Assembly: GCF_900459175.1 (NCBI RefSeq)
Contig: NZ_UHFA01000002.1
Coordinates: 1,488,001-1,552,000, forward strand
Direction of reading: 5' to 3'
DNA: 64,000 nucleotides
Origin: Streptococcus downei MFe28
GTDB taxonomy: Bacteria > Bacillota > Bacilli > Lactobacillales > Streptococcaceae
In this document: positions 34,158-44,335 of the stretch, in pieces
Layout: each line of letters begins with the position of its first letter
Numbering within the stretch: the stretch's first letter is position 1
The notes under the pieces: generated by a model
Seen by the model: the letters and a program-made list of their open reading frames with translations, nothing else
What the model was told of the DNA's origin: nothing
Database searches by the model: none
Position numbers and translations under genes: made by a program

Positions 34158-35909
34158 TTAGCCAGCTTGGTCGCTGAATTGACTCATATAGAGGTCGTGG
34201 TAGAAACCTTTGTCGGCTAGGAGGCTGTCGTGAGTGCCTTGCTCAATAATCTGGCCATCCTTGAGGACCAGAATCTTATCGGCCTCTTGTATAGTGGAGA
34301 GGCGGTGGGCGATGACAAAGCTGGTCCGGCCTTCCATAAGACGACTCATGGCCTTTTGAATGAGAATTTCCAAACGTGTATCAACCGATGAGGTAGCCTC
34401 ATCCAAAATCAGAATCTTAGGATCTGCTAAGAGGGCTCTGGCAATGGTGAGGAGTTGCTTTTGCCCCAAAGAGACATTACTAGATTCTTGGTTCATCTCC
34501 ATATTATAGCCACCAGGTAGGGTGCGGATAAAGTGGTCGACATTGGCTGCCTTGGCTGCAGCAATAATTTCCTCATCTGTCGCATCCAATTTGGCAAAAC
34601 GGAGGTTATCCTTGATGGTCCCTTCATAAAGCCAGGCATCCTGGAGAACCATGCCAAATTGCTGACGATATTCCTGTCTAGAAAGGTGACGAATATCATG
34701 ACCATCTACCGTGATGGCTCCCTTGGTCACATCATAGAAACGCATGAGTAGATTGATGAGGGTGGTCTTACCGGCACCCGTTGGACCAACAATGGCAATC
34801 ATTTGACCAGGCTGGACATCCAGATTGAAGTCCTTAATCAGAGGCTTGCCTTCCACATATTGGAAATCCACATGATTGAAGGAAACTTGTCCGGTCAGGT
34901 CATGAAAAAGGTGCTCAGTGACTTCTGCCACTTCATTCTCCTCATCTAGCACAGCAAAAATCCGTTCTAAGGAGGAGCGGGCTGACTGGAGCATGGAAGC
35001 CAATTGGGTCAGGGTCTGGATGGGTTGACCTATCTGCCAGAGGTATTGGACAAAGGCCTGCAGATTACCGATGGTCAATTTACCAGCGATAACCTTGAGG
35101 CCACCCCAGATGGCAATAATCAAGTAAGAGGAATCCGAAATGGCATTGAGAACCGGCATCATAATACCTGAGATAAAGCTGGCCTTAAAACCGACTTCTT
35201 GGAGCTCATCCAGAATACCATTGAATTCCTTGGCGGAAGCTTCTTCTCGACCGTAAAGCTTGATGACATTGAAGCCGGTCAGATTTTCCTGAACAAAACC
35301 ATTCATATTCCCCAGAACATCAGCCTGGCGTTTGAAATAAGGCTGGGACTTTTTTAGCAAATAAGAGGCGGAAAAATAGGTAATAGGGATGGTCGCAATG
35401 ACAAAGAGTCCCAACTGAAGGTTAAGATAGAGAACCATGGCTATGACCATGACTAGGGTCAAGACTGCGTTGATAACCTGCAGGAAGGATTGTTGCAGGG
35501 CGTTGGAGACAGTCTCAACGTCGCTGGTAAAACGCCCCAGCATGTCGCCAAATTTATGCTTATCAAAGTAAGAGACAGGAATCTTGTTGATTTTATGACT
35601 GAGGTCGTGCCGCAAATCATGGATGGAACGTTGAACTGTCCGAGTCATAAAGTAGTTGGAACCGTAACTACCGATTTCTGAGAGCAAACCCCGAATGACA
35701 TAAATGGCAATCAGAAAGAGAATCTTCTCACCATTGATAGGCCGACCTGCTAAAAGACTGGAAGTCAGCTCGGTCACCATGAGCCCCAAGATAAAGGGCT
35801 CGAGAACGCCGGCAACCGCAGCAACAATCTTGAGAAAAACTGCTAGATAGAGGGTGGCTTGATAATGTTTGAGATAGTCCCACAGACGGACAAAGACATT
35901 TTTTGACAT
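34158..35909 (-). CDS. Heterodimeric ABC exporter subunit (consensus-Walker-B partner)
   Basis: 583 residues: six membrane segments and an ATPase domain with GPTGAGKTTLINLL, degenerate signature VSLGQKQLL, normal Walker B ILILDEATSS and H-loop VIAHRLS. The same asymmetry is seen in RcrQ, to which this protein is paralogous. Forms one exporter with the product of the preceding gene, 13 bases upstream. LmrCD/EfrAB/SatAB-like drug exporters have this layout. Substrate unknown. Confidence 0.88.
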   Translation of the reverse strand: MSKNVFVRLWDYLKHYQATLYLAVFLKIVAAVAGVLEPFILGLMVTELTSSLLAGRPINGEKILFLIAIYVIRGLLSEIGSYGSNYFMTRTVQRSIHDLRHDLSHKINKIPVSYFDKHKFGDMLGRFTSDVETVSNALQQSFLQVINAVLTLVMVIAMVLYLNLQLGLFVIATIPITYFSASYLLKKSQPYFKRQADVLGNMNGFVQENLTGFNVIKLYGREEASAKEFNGILDELQEVGFKASFISGIMMPVLNAISDSSYLIIAIWGGLKVIAGKLTIGNLQAFVQYLWQIGQPIQTLTQLASMLQSARSSLERIFAVLDEENEVAEVTEHLFHDLTGQVSFNHVDFQYVEGKPLIKDFNLDVQPGQMIAIVGPTGAGKTTLINLLMRFYDVTKGAITVDGHDIRHLSRQEYRQQFGMVLQDAWLYEGTIKDNLRFAKLDATDEEIIAAAKAANVDHFIRTLPGGYNMEMNQESSNVSLGQKQLLTIARALLADPKILILDEATSSVDTRLEILIQKAMSRLMEGRTSFVIAHRLSTIQEADKILVLKDGQIIEQGTHDSLLADKGFYHDLYMSQFSDQAG

Positions 35910-35922
35910 AAGTTCCTCCCTT

Positions 35923-37662
35923 CTATTCTTCTTCTAAGAGTTTGCCAGACTTAAGCTGGGAGTCAGCAATTTGGCGATAAATGTCGTTGGTCTGCATGAG
36001 TTCCTCGTGGGTGCCTCGACCGACGATTTGGCCTTCGTCAAGGACAATAATTTGGTCAGCATCCATGATGGTTCCCACCCGCTGGGCAACAATCAAAACT
36101 GTGGCATCCTGAGTGACTTCCTTGAGGCGTTTTCGCAGTTGAGCATCCGTCCTGTAGTCCAGAGCTGAGAAGGAATCGTCAAAAATATAAATATCAGGCT
36201 TTTTGACAACGGCACGGGCGATGGCCAGACGTTGTTTTTGACCACCAGAAAGGTTGCTACCACCTTCGGCTAGGTGGGTGGCATATCCTTCTTCACGGCT
36301 GTCGATAAATTCCTTGGCCTGGGCTACCGTTGCTGCCTGGTCCAATTCCTCAAGGTCAGCATCACTCTTACCATACTTGAGATTTTCCTCAATGGAGCCG
36401 GTAAAAAGCAGAGCCTTTTGGGGGACAAAGCCGACCTTCTGTCTCAGGGCCTTGAGATTGTAGTCTCGCACATCAACCCCATCGACTAAAATCTTACCCA
36501 GAGTGACGTCGTAGAAACGAGGAATCAGGCTGACCAAGGAGGATTTCCCCGAACCCGTCGAACCGATAAAAGCCGTTGTTTGACCAGGTCCCGCCTTAAA
36601 AGAAATATCATGAAGGACGGGACTTTCAGTTTCACCTGGGTAGGCGAAGGTGACATGGTCAAATTCCAGATAGCCTCTGCTGGCGGTTTCGGTCACCCCG
36701 TCAGGATTTTGCGAAATTGAGAGGGGCATGTCCATGACCGCATTAATTCGCCGACTGGAAACGACCATGCGGGGGTACATATTAAAGAGGTTGGCGAAAA
36801 TCAGGAAGGAAAAGAGGGCATGGAAGCTGTATTCAATGAAGGCCACTAAGTCCCCGATTTGCAGGCTTCCCTTATTCAAGGGTTCTAGAGCAAACCAGAC
36901 AATAGCCACAATCATAGCCACAATAATCTGGATAAACATGGGTTCAGTCAGACCAGTCAAAGTGAAAAGTCGAGTTGAAATACTAGCATAGGTCTGATTT
37001 TTCTCGTCAAAACGTTCCTCTTGGAAAGATTCTCTAGCAAAGGCCCGAATGACCCGCAGACCAGTCAGATTTTCTCGAACATACTGGTTAATCTTATCCA
37101 AGGTCTTTTGCTGGCGTTCCGACAAAGGCCTAGTTTTAAAAGCTACATAGGCAATGGTCGCAATCAAAAAAGGCATAAAGAGAGCCACGAGCCAGGCCAG
37201 AGATGGACTGGTCACTAAAATCATGACTACAGAAAAAGCCATCATGAGCGGGGTTACCACTCCCATGCGCAGACTCATTTCCGTGAACTGCATGAGAACA
37301 AAGGCATCATTAGTCATCCTTGTCACCAAGGAAGAGACACCAATTTTCTCATATTCTTCATGGGAATAATCTTGCAACTTGGCATACATGTCCCGCCGCA
37401 GGTCTCGGACCATATTGGTGGACAGTTTCCCAGTCGCATAGGCCAGGGTTACCCGACCAATAATCCCGGCAATGACCACCGCCAGCATGATCAAAGCCCA
37501 GAAGGTCAAGGCTTGCTTGTCCTTGGGATTGATGGCCTGGTCAATCATCCGTGCCAGAATCGTCGGCAGGCCTAGATTGACCACGACAAATAAGAGGGCC
37601 CCAAAGAGGTCATAAACCAACCACTTGGGATACTTTTTAAAATAAGACCAAATAAGGTTCAT
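35923..37662 (-). CDS. Heterodimeric ABC exporter subunit (degenerate-Walker-B partner)
   Basis: 579 residues from ATG 37662 (MNLIWSYFKKYPKWLV); GAAAGGAAA lies 14 bases upstream, a rather long gap. A longer frame to 37761 has no site. Six membrane segments; Walker A GSTGSGKSSLVSLI, full signature LSGGQKQRLAIARA, Walker B YIFDDSFSALD with Asp for Glu, and AQRVGTI with Gln for the H-loop His. This matches RcrP's pattern. No regulator gene adjoins, but a hairpin precedes the gene. Confidence 0.88.
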   Translation of the reverse strand: MNLIWSYFKKYPKWLVYDLFGALLFVVVNLGLPTILARMIDQAINPKDKQALTFWALIMLAVVIAGIIGRVTLAYATGKLSTNMVRDLRRDMYAKLQDYSHEEYEKIGVSSLVTRMTNDAFVLMQFTEMSLRMGVVTPLMMAFSVVMILVTSPSLAWLVALFMPFLIATIAYVAFKTRPLSERQQKTLDKINQYVRENLTGLRVIRAFARESFQEERFDEKNQTYASISTRLFTLTGLTEPMFIQIIVAMIVAIVWFALEPLNKGSLQIGDLVAFIEYSFHALFSFLIFANLFNMYPRMVVSSRRINAVMDMPLSISQNPDGVTETASRGYLEFDHVTFAYPGETESPVLHDISFKAGPGQTTAFIGSTGSGKSSLVSLIPRFYDVTLGKILVDGVDVRDYNLKALRQKVGFVPQKALLFTGSIEENLKYGKSDADLEELDQAATVAQAKEFIDSREEGYATHLAEGGSNLSGGQKQRLAIARAVVKKPDIYIFDDSFSALDYRTDAQLRKRLKEVTQDATVLIVAQRVGTIMDADQIIVLDEGQIVGRGTHEELMQTNDIYRQIADSQLKSGKLLEEE

Positions 37663-37715
37663 AAAAAGTTTGGTTTCCTTTCGATAACTTAAGAAAATGA
37701 GCAAGAAATAAGTCG

Positions 37716-37744
37716 GATAATAGAGCATTGTCGGCTCTACTATC
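37716..37744 (-). other. Hairpin in the leader of the ABC exporter operon
   Basis: GATAGTAGAGC pairs with GCTCTATTATC (one G-T pair) around a 7-base loop, 54 bases before the start codon. Without a T run it is not a terminator; possible regulatory site or RNA structure. Confidence 0.4.
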
Positions 37745-37823
37745 TGACTGTCGCAAAACAACTTGAATTCAAGGGCATGGGATATAATATCACCCAGTCA
37801 GTATTGCCATACTAATTTTATAT

Positions 37824-38063
37824 ATACTCAATGAAAATCGAAAGACCCGAGGTAAGGAGCAAAGCTATCAGCCACTTTAGTGGCTTGATAGCTAACGGCA
37901 ATCTCTATAGCGATTGCCTAGCTTCCTTACTAACCTCACAAACTGAAGACAGCTCAAAAGGTCTGGGAGACCTTTTGAGGTTGGAGATGCAGAAAGCCTT
38001 GCTTTCCTCAGTAAGTACGGCAAGGTGAGGTAACGACGGAAAATTTTGATTTTCGAAGAGTAT
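37824..38063. repeat. BOX-like repeat, copy C
   Basis: 240 bases, bounded by ATACTCAATGAAAATCGAAA and TTGATTTTCGAAGAGTAT, the closest of the four to pneumococcal BOX ends. Lacks about 40 bases present in A and D. Its last base is shared with the stop codon of the ABC-F gene. Confidence 0.8.
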
Positions 38064-39950
38064 TAGTTCTCCAACTCACTCAAACACTCGAACCGCTCAT
38101 ACTTTTCCAGCAGGTCCTGATTGAGTTGGTCCAGTTCTTTTTGCAGCTCAGCCAGCTTGGTGAAGTCACTTCCGTAATTTTGCATATCAACTTCAACTGA
38201 GGCAATCTTTTCCTCTAAATTGGCAATATCATCTTCAATCGTAGCCCACTCCTGCTTTTCCTGCCAGGACATGCGTTTCTTTGAGGAGCTGGCTAGCTCT
38301 TCTTGGGAAACTTCCTGATCTGTCTTTTCAGATTTCTGACTAACTTGACTGGCTTGATTTTTCAAGAATTCTTGTTCATCCAAATAGTCGGTATAATTGC
38401 CGAAAAATTCCCGAACACCACCATTTTCAAAGGCCAAAATTTTATTGGCCACCTTGTCGAGGAAATAACGGTCGTGACTGACGGTGATAACAGCACCACC
38501 GAAGCCTTGGAGGAAATTCTCTAGGACAGTCAGGGTCACAATATCCAGGTCGTTGGTCGGCTCGTCCAAAAGGAGAACATTAGGCTTTTCAATCAGAATC
38601 TTGAGCAGGTAGAGTCGCTTCTTCTCACCGCCCGAGAGCTTGGCAATTTGAGTTCCATGACTAGAACGGGGGAAAAGAAACTGTTCCAGTAGCTCTGTAA
38701 TACTGGTCGTCCCTACGGTCGTCTTGACCTCATCCGCTACCTCCTGTAGGTAATTGATGACCCGTTTGCTCTCATCCATGTCCTTGATTTGCTGGGAAAA
38801 GTAGCCAATTCTGACGGTCTCACCAATTTCTAATTGGCCTGAGTCTGGTTGCAAATCACCATTGATGAGATTAAGTAGGGTCGATTTTCCAACCCCATTA
38901 TCACCAACAACGCCGATGCGGTCCTTATTTTGCACCAAGAGGTTAAAATCTTGCAAAATAGGCTTGCCAGGATAGGTAAAGGAAACATCCTTAAAATTCA
39001 GGACCTTCTTGCCAATTCGGCTGGTCTGGAAATTGATTTCCAAATCGTTGGTCGTATTGGCCAGTTTGGACTTGACCCCTGAGCTCCTTGAAACGATTGA
39101 TCCTAGCCTGTTGCTTGGTCGCCCGAGCCTGGGGTTGAGTTCGCATCCAGGCCAATTCCTGCTTATAGAGTTGGCGCTTTTTGTGGAGGCTGGCTGCTTC
39201 TCGCTCATCTTTTTCTGCCTTGAGGCGGACATAATCTTGATAATTCCCCTGATACTCGGTCAGTTGGGCTTGGTCCAATTCAAAAATCCGAGTGGCCACA
39301 TTATCCAAGAAATAGCGGTCATGGGTGATAAAGAAAACGGTCTTCTTGGAGTTCTTGAGAAAATTGGTCAGCCAGGCGATGGTCTCAATGTCCAGATGAT
39401 TGGTGGGCTCATCCAGAAGCAAGAGGTCAGCATCCCCCAACAAGACTTGAGCCAATTGCACCCGACGTCTAAGTCCACCTGAGAGCTGGCTAACTTTCTG
39501 GGTCAAATCAGAAATCCCAAGCTTACTTAGAACTGTCTTGACTTCGCTCTCAATGGTCCAGGCATCCAGACTGTTCATCTGATCCATAACCTGCTCTAAC
39601 TTGGCCTGATTGTTCTCATCATAATGGAGCATAAGCTCCTCGTACTGACGAATCAGGGCCATTTCCTTCAAATCAGAAGAAAGAACAGTATCAAGAACCG
39701 TCTTGCTATCATCAAAATCTGGCTCTTGGGTCAGATAGGCAATTTTATAATCTCTGGCCTTTAAAAAAGGGGAGACATCCCCATCAAAACCAATCTTATC
39801 TGCCAAGACGTCCAAGAGGGTCGTCTTACCTGTCCCATTCACTCCAATCAGACCGATGCGATCCAACTCATGGATAATGAAGGAAATATTTTTAAAAACG
39901 GTCTTATCGCCAACCGACTTGGTCAATCCTTCAACAATAAAATCACTCAT
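38063..39950 (-). pseudogene. ABC-F family ATPase (Uup-like), frameshifted
   Basis: About 630 codons in two frames. The first half (ATG 39950, AAGGAGG) has Walker A GVNGTGKTTLLDVL, LSGGLRRRVQLAQ and LLLLDEPTNHLDIE. The second has GDNGVGKSTLLNLI, LSGGEKKRLYLLK and VLLLDEPTNDLDI, then a coiled C-terminal tail. The frames meet at a C4 run on the plus strand (39076-39079); losing one base restores RFKELRVKSKLANTTND. ABC-F proteins bind ribosomes. Either a real frameshift between the two cassettes or a sequencing error. Neighbours cca-dapB-degV match other streptococci. Confidence 0.85.
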
Positions 39951-40120
39951 ATTTCCTCCTTGGGACTAGAAATTCCGGATAGTTAACAATCTTTAAAATA
40001 AACCGAGGGTTTCCTAAAAACAAATCGGCTAGCATCAATTGGTATCAAACTATTTTGTCAGTTTTAGAGAATAAATTCTTATAGTTTACATAATCATATT
40101 TATGTTGCTTACTTCTGGAC

Positions 40121-41326
40121 TTACATGACCTTATCTCTGACAAAGGCCAGAATTGCTTCTTTCTCATTGGCCAAGTCGCCCTCAACGATGGCGGTTTCAA
40201 TCTGGTCTAATATCTCTCCTAAGGCTGGTCCTGGTTTTAGACCCAACTGGCTGATGAGGATGCCACCATTTACGACAATGTCCTTTTTATGATGAATCAA
40301 GAGACTAGCATCCAAGTGGTCAATCCTGTCAAAGTCAACGGCCTTGCCTTGGCCCTGCCGCAGATTTTCTGCCAGATGAGCTAGTTCTTTACCATAGCGG
40401 TATATACTCTGCTTGTCGTGGCCTTGATTCATGCGTAGCCTATAGATGGCAACTAGGTCACTGACTGTCTTTTGGAAGTGACTGGAGGTCTTCCACTTCT
40501 TGAGGAAGGACCTGCAATCCTTAATATTGAGGGATAGACAGAGGGCTGCCCAGGCCTGCTCACTTGTTTTAAAGAGAAAATCATCCTTAAAGTCAGTCAA
40601 GAGACTCCTTAGTCCCACTTCTGTCTTAGATAAATCAGGAAGATAGTCGTAGGCTTGAATCTCAATCAGAGCCTCTAGTCCTTTTTTCCAATGAGGCGCT
40701 GTGAGAAGCTTGTCAAATTCAATAAAAGAGCGCTCAACGGAAATCTTTTCCAAGAGCGGGGCATAGGTCTTCATGGCAACAAAAGTCTGGTCTTCAATGG
40801 CAAAATCCAGACTAGCCGCAAAACGCAGGCCCCGCATAATTCGCAAGGCATCTTCACTAAAGCGTTCCTGGGCCTTTCCGACCGCCCGAAGAACCTGAGC
40901 CTCCAAATCTTTTAGGCCATCAAAAAGATCGATCACCTGGGCATCCTTAGCTAGAGCAAAGGCATTGACCGTGAAATCCCGACGTTTGAGGTCTTCTTCC
41001 AGGGAGCGAACAAAGGAAACACTCTTGGGTCTACGGAAATCAACATAGACATCCTCGGTCCGAAAGGTGGTCACTTCGTATTCCCTACCATTTTCCAAGA
41101 CGAGAACGGTGCCATGTTCAATGCCGATATCCACCGTTCGCTCAAAAATAGCCTTGGTCTCTTGAGGATAGGAGCTGGTCGCGATATCCACATCATGGAT
41201 GGGACGATTTAGGAGGGCATCCCTGACCGAGCCACCAACAAAATAGGCCTCAAAACCAGCGGCCTTTATCTTCTCTAAGACTGGCAAAGCCTCCTGAAAC
41301 TCAGAAGGCAACTCTTTCAATCTCAT
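40121..41326 (-). CDS. cca: CCA tRNA nucleotidyltransferase
   Basis: 401 residues. Adds the 3'-CCA to tRNAs without a template. N-terminal class II nucleotidyltransferase motifs: [23 protein letters not shown], with the metal-binding Asp residues in DVDIA, then [11 protein letters not shown] and the [11 protein letters not shown] region. A C-terminal helical domain follows. Starts with a 4-base ATGA overlap with dapB. Confidence 0.95.
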   Translation of the reverse strand: MRLKELPSEFQEALPVLEKIKAAGFEAYFVGGSVRDALLNRPIHDVDIATSSYPQETKAIFERTVDIGIEHGTVLVLENGREYEVTTFRTEDVYVDFRRPKSVSFVRSLEEDLKRRDFTVNAFALAKDAQVIDLFDGLKDLEAQVLRAVGKAQERFSEDALRIMRGLRFAASLDFAIEDQTFVAMKTYAPLLEKISVERSFIEFDKLLTAPHWKKGLEALIEIQAYDYLPDLSKTEVGLRSLLTDFKDDFLFKTSEQAWAALCLSLNIKDCRSFLKKWKTSSHFQKTVSDLVAIYRLRMNQGHDKQSIYRYGKELAHLAENLRQGQGKAVDFDRIDHLDASLLIHHKKDIVVNGGILISQLGLKPGPALGEILDQIETAIVEGDLANEKEAILAFVRDKVM

Positions 41327-42090
41327 AGCAATTCTTCCAACCCATAAACGAGTTCCTCTCGCTTGACGACTTCTTTAATCCCTAGATTAACCCCACTCAT
41401 AAAGGAGACACGGTCATAGGAATCATGACGAAGGGTCAAGCCCTGGCCTTCAGCCCCGAAAATGACCTCTTGGTGGGCAACCAGACCTGGCAGACGAACA
41501 GAGTGGATACGAAAACCATCAAAGTCAGCACCACGAGCACCGGCAAGTGTTTCCTCTTCATCAGGAGCCCCTTGTTTTTTGGTAGCACGCACTTTTTGAA
41601 TCAACTCAGCTGTCTTAATAGCTGTTCCGCTTGGCGCATCCTTCTTCTTATCGTGATGGAGTTCAATGATTTCCAAATCTGGGAAATACTTAGCAGCCTT
41701 GGCCGCAAATTCCATAAGGAGGATAGCTCCGATAGCAAAGTTTGGAGCAATCAGACCACCAATTTTTTTCTGGCGGGAAAGCTCGGTCAATTCTGTGATT
41801 TGTTCGGGCGTAAAACCAGTTGTTCCGACAACAGGCGCAAAGCCATTCTCTAGAGCAAAACGAGTATTTTCATAGGCCACCTTGGGCATGGTAAAGTCAA
41901 CCCAGACCTGGGCATCAAGTCCAAGGAGGTCTTCCTTCTTGTTGAAGACTGGCACACCGTCAAGGTCTTTTTCAGTAGCAAAGGGGTCTAGGAGACCTGC
42001 CAATTCTAATTCCGCATCTCCCTTGACCATATCGACAGCTGTTGAGCCCATCCGACCCTTAAATCCTGCAACAATTACTTTAATACTCAT
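41323..42090 (-). CDS. dapB: 4-hydroxy-tetrahydrodipicolinate reductase
   Basis: 255 residues. Second committed step of lysine and diaminopimelate synthesis, NAD(P)H dependent. Motifs: [16 protein letters not shown] (nucleotide site), [23 protein letters not shown] and the active-site [16 protein letters not shown]. Good AGGAGG site. In an operon-like run degV-dapB-cca. Confidence 0.96.
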   Translation of the reverse strand: MSIKVIVAGFKGRMGSTAVDMVKGDAELELAGLLDPFATEKDLDGVPVFNKKEDLLGLDAQVWVDFTMPKVAYENTRFALENGFAPVVGTTGFTPEQITELTELSRQKKIGGLIAPNFAIGAILLMEFAAKAAKYFPDLEIIELHHDKKKDAPSGTAIKTAELIQKVRATKKQGAPDEEETLAGARGADFDGFRIHSVRLPGLVAHQEVIFGAEGQGLTLRHDSYDRVSFMSGVNLGIKEVVKREELVYGLEELL

Positions 42091-42156
42091 TTGTGTTTCC
42101 TCCTAAATTGACTATGCTAATCAAGTCCCTAACAACAATCACGAATGGCGCTTTGC

Positions 42157-43011
42157 CTACTTGCCATCCAGCTTTGGTGTGAAACCGACGGCAATAGCGC
42201 CTTCACCTAGGTGGGTCGAAATGACACCACAGAAAGGAACGATGTCCAAATCCCCCTCAAATCCACTAGCCAAGAGCTCCTGCCGGAAACGCTCCGCCTT
42301 TGTTTGGGCGTTGGCTTCAATAATCCAGGTCTTGTAGGAGCCTTGACTAGCTCTCTGATCTAAAATCCCAATCAGACGTTTGAGGGCCTTCTTTTCTGTG
42401 CGCACCTTCTCAAAAACTTCAATCACGCCATCATTGAAATACATGATAGGCTTGATGTTGAGGAGATTACCCAAGAGGGCAGCGCTATTGGAGAGACGAC
42501 CCCCCTTGACCAGATGATTGAGGTCGTCCACCATGATATAGGCTTCGGTACCTGCAATCATGGCCTCAACCTGGGACAGTATCTGGTCAAAACTTTGACC
42601 CGCCTGAGCACTATCCAAAACTCTTGTCACCATATAGCCCATAGGACTAGAGGTGATCTTACTATCAGGAAAAGCCAGGGTTAGCTGGCTGTGTTCTTCA
42701 ATCAGATATTGGATATTTTGCCAAAAGCCTGAAATGCCACTAGAGAGAAAAATTCCCAAGACGTGGGTATAGCCACCCTTTTCTAGATTGGTTAGGGTAT
42801 CGTCCAAATCAGCAATGCTGGGCTGACTAGTCTTGGGTAAGGTACTAGCCTGAGCCATCTTAGGATAAAACTCCTCAATGGTCAGATTCTTACCTTCCAC
42901 ATAGGTTTCCCCACTAATCATAATGGGAATATCCAGCACATAGAGGTCGGGATGGCCATGATAAGACTGGGGCAAATAGACCGAAGAATCTGTGATAACA
43001 GCTAATTTCAT
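42157..43011 (-). CDS. DegV-family fatty-acid-binding protein
   Basis: 284 residues from ATG 43011 (MKLAVITDSSVYLPQSY); a longer frame overlaps the preceding gene. DegV fold motifs: TDSSVYLP, KTSQPSI, LSSGISGFWQN, DDLNHLVKGGRLSN and GVISTHLGEGAIAVGF. DegV/FakB proteins hold a fatty acid, in known cases for the FakA kinase; whether this one serves FakA cannot be told. Starts one base after the DUF1149 stop. Confidence 0.9.
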   Translation of the reverse strand: MKLAVITDSSVYLPQSYHGHPDLYVLDIPIMISGETYVEGKNLTIEEFYPKMAQASTLPKTSQPSIADLDDTLTNLEKGGYTHVLGIFLSSGISGFWQNIQYLIEEHSQLTLAFPDSKITSSPMGYMVTRVLDSAQAGQSFDQILSQVEAMIAGTEAYIMVDDLNHLVKGGRLSNSAALLGNLLNIKPIMYFNDGVIEVFEKVRTEKKALKRLIGILDQRASQGSYKTWIIEANAQTKAERFRQELLASGFEGDLDIVPFCGVISTHLGEGAIAVGFTPKLDGK

Positions 43012-43012
43012 C

Positions 43013-43387
43013 TTAGAATTCCAGAGTGATACCTGGACGATCAAGGGCAATTTCTGAAACTTCGTAGGTCATCCTTTGCAGAGTCTCTAAGAGTGGTCCA
43101 GCTAAGCTTTGAACTTCTTCTTGAGAAAATTCTTTAGGCTCATTGACCAGGCGGTTGTGGACATGGACCATTTGTGAGATAACCCCTGCGATAACAAATT
43201 CTTCACGAACAATTTGAAACTGAAGGACAGCGACTAAATGCGTTTCATTTTTAGCCTCATCCTTGCTGACCAGTTGGAAGGTGACTTCGACATTGGTCTT
43301 GGGTTCACCGTTTTGCTTCTCCCACTCTAGGTTGCGGGCATCGTAGTGATATTGATTGACGAATACTTGATCACGTGTTAATTCCAT
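43013..43387 (-). CDS. DUF1149 protein
   Basis: 124 residues, MELTRDQVFVNQYHYDARNLEWE. The family has a SecB-like fold and is found in Lactobacillales, usually next to degV, as here. No active site is evident and its role is unknown. AGGAG six bases before the ATG. Confidence 0.85.
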   Translation of the reverse strand: MELTRDQVFVNQYHYDARNLEWEKQNGEPKTNVEVTFQLVSKDEAKNETHLVAVLQFQIVREEFVIAGVISQMVHVHNRLVNEPKEFSQEEVQSLAGPLLETLQRMTYEVSEIALDRPGITLEF

Positions 43388-43672
43388 TATTTCTTCTCCT
43401 AATTTGAATCTTTTAACTAGCTTATTATAGCATACTTCGCCCTAGCTTCAAAGGGCTTTAAACCAGTCTGACGTGTTTTTATGACCTGTCTGGTTTAATA
43501 TTTCCCAGTCACAGACAGTCAACAAACGGTCATTCTAGAAAAAACTACAGGGCCGAAAGTCAGCCAAGAGCAAAAATACCCAGTAAAAAATGCCACAGGG
43601 GCATTCTCGGCAAATTAATTAAAGTCGATAGGACTAGTCAAATCTAAGCGACAGGGCCTTCTGAGCTTAAGC
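43388..43672. other. 285-bp gap, one hairpin
   Basis: TTTAAACCAG (43458-43467) can pair with CTGGTTTAA (43491-43499). Otherwise I see nothing recognisable. It lies between the stop of the 43673-44194 gene and the start of DUF1149 on the minus strand. Confidence 0.4.
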
Positions 43673-44194
43673 TTAGAACTTCTTTTGTGGATGACGCTCA
43701 ACAATTTCGGGATGAGCTGCCAAGGTCTCCTGTCCCTTCTCGGTCAGGACATAACCCCGCAGATCAAAGAGGGGCGCTAAATTTTCTTCGCTATAGACCT
43801 CTGCCATCTTTTGGTCCAAATCTGGTCGCTTCATCTTGGGCAGCCCCTTGACATCCTTAGCCTTGAGAAAATCTTTTACTTGACCAGCCCGCAAATAAAT
43901 CAGGGATTCTTGGTCTGTCATGAGACGGATATAGCCCTGCTCAATCAACCAATCCAGTTCCTTCTGAGCATTGATGCCATAAGTCGTATAGAAATACTTG
44001 TGCAGGGGACTTTGGGTCGTATAGGTGCCAAAATTAATCCGCCAGAGGAGGATAATGTGCCCCGGTAGAAGTCCTTCTTTAGTTCTCTCCATATTGCGCT
44101 TAGGAATAGGTTTTCGTCTTAACTCTTCCTCATACTTAGGCCAAATGTAGGGCATTTCAGCATGCTGATTATAAATCTCTTCTAATGTTTTCAT
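43673..44194 (-). CDS. Hypothetical protein with winged-helix-like C-terminus
   Basis: 173 residues from ATG 44194 (MKTLEEIYNQHAEMPYIW). I do not recognise the family. It is hydrophilic, with FYTTYGINAQKELDWLIEQGYI and, near the end, LRGYVLTEKGQETL, which reads like two wing-type elements. TATAAT lies only seven bases before the ATG with no Shine-Dalgarno, so the mRNA may be leaderless; a GTG seven codons earlier is the alternative start. Confidence 0.6.
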   Translation of the reverse strand: MKTLEEIYNQHAEMPYIWPKYEEELRRKPIPKRNMERTKEGLLPGHIILLWRINFGTYTTQSPLHKYFYTTYGINAQKELDWLIEQGYIRLMTDQESLIYLRAGQVKDFLKAKDVKGLPKMKRPDLDQKMAEVYSEENLAPLFDLRGYVLTEKGQETLAAHPEIVERHPQKKF

Positions 44195-44335
44195 AAGAAA
44201 ATTATAGCACAGCACCCTTTGGGAAAAGAAAAATATGACTTTTCTTATGCTATGTCAATCCTTTTTTGAGGGGGCATACTTCACTGTTATATCAACAGAT
44301 TCCTTTGCCCTTTGGCCACCTCCATCCTTCTCCAC

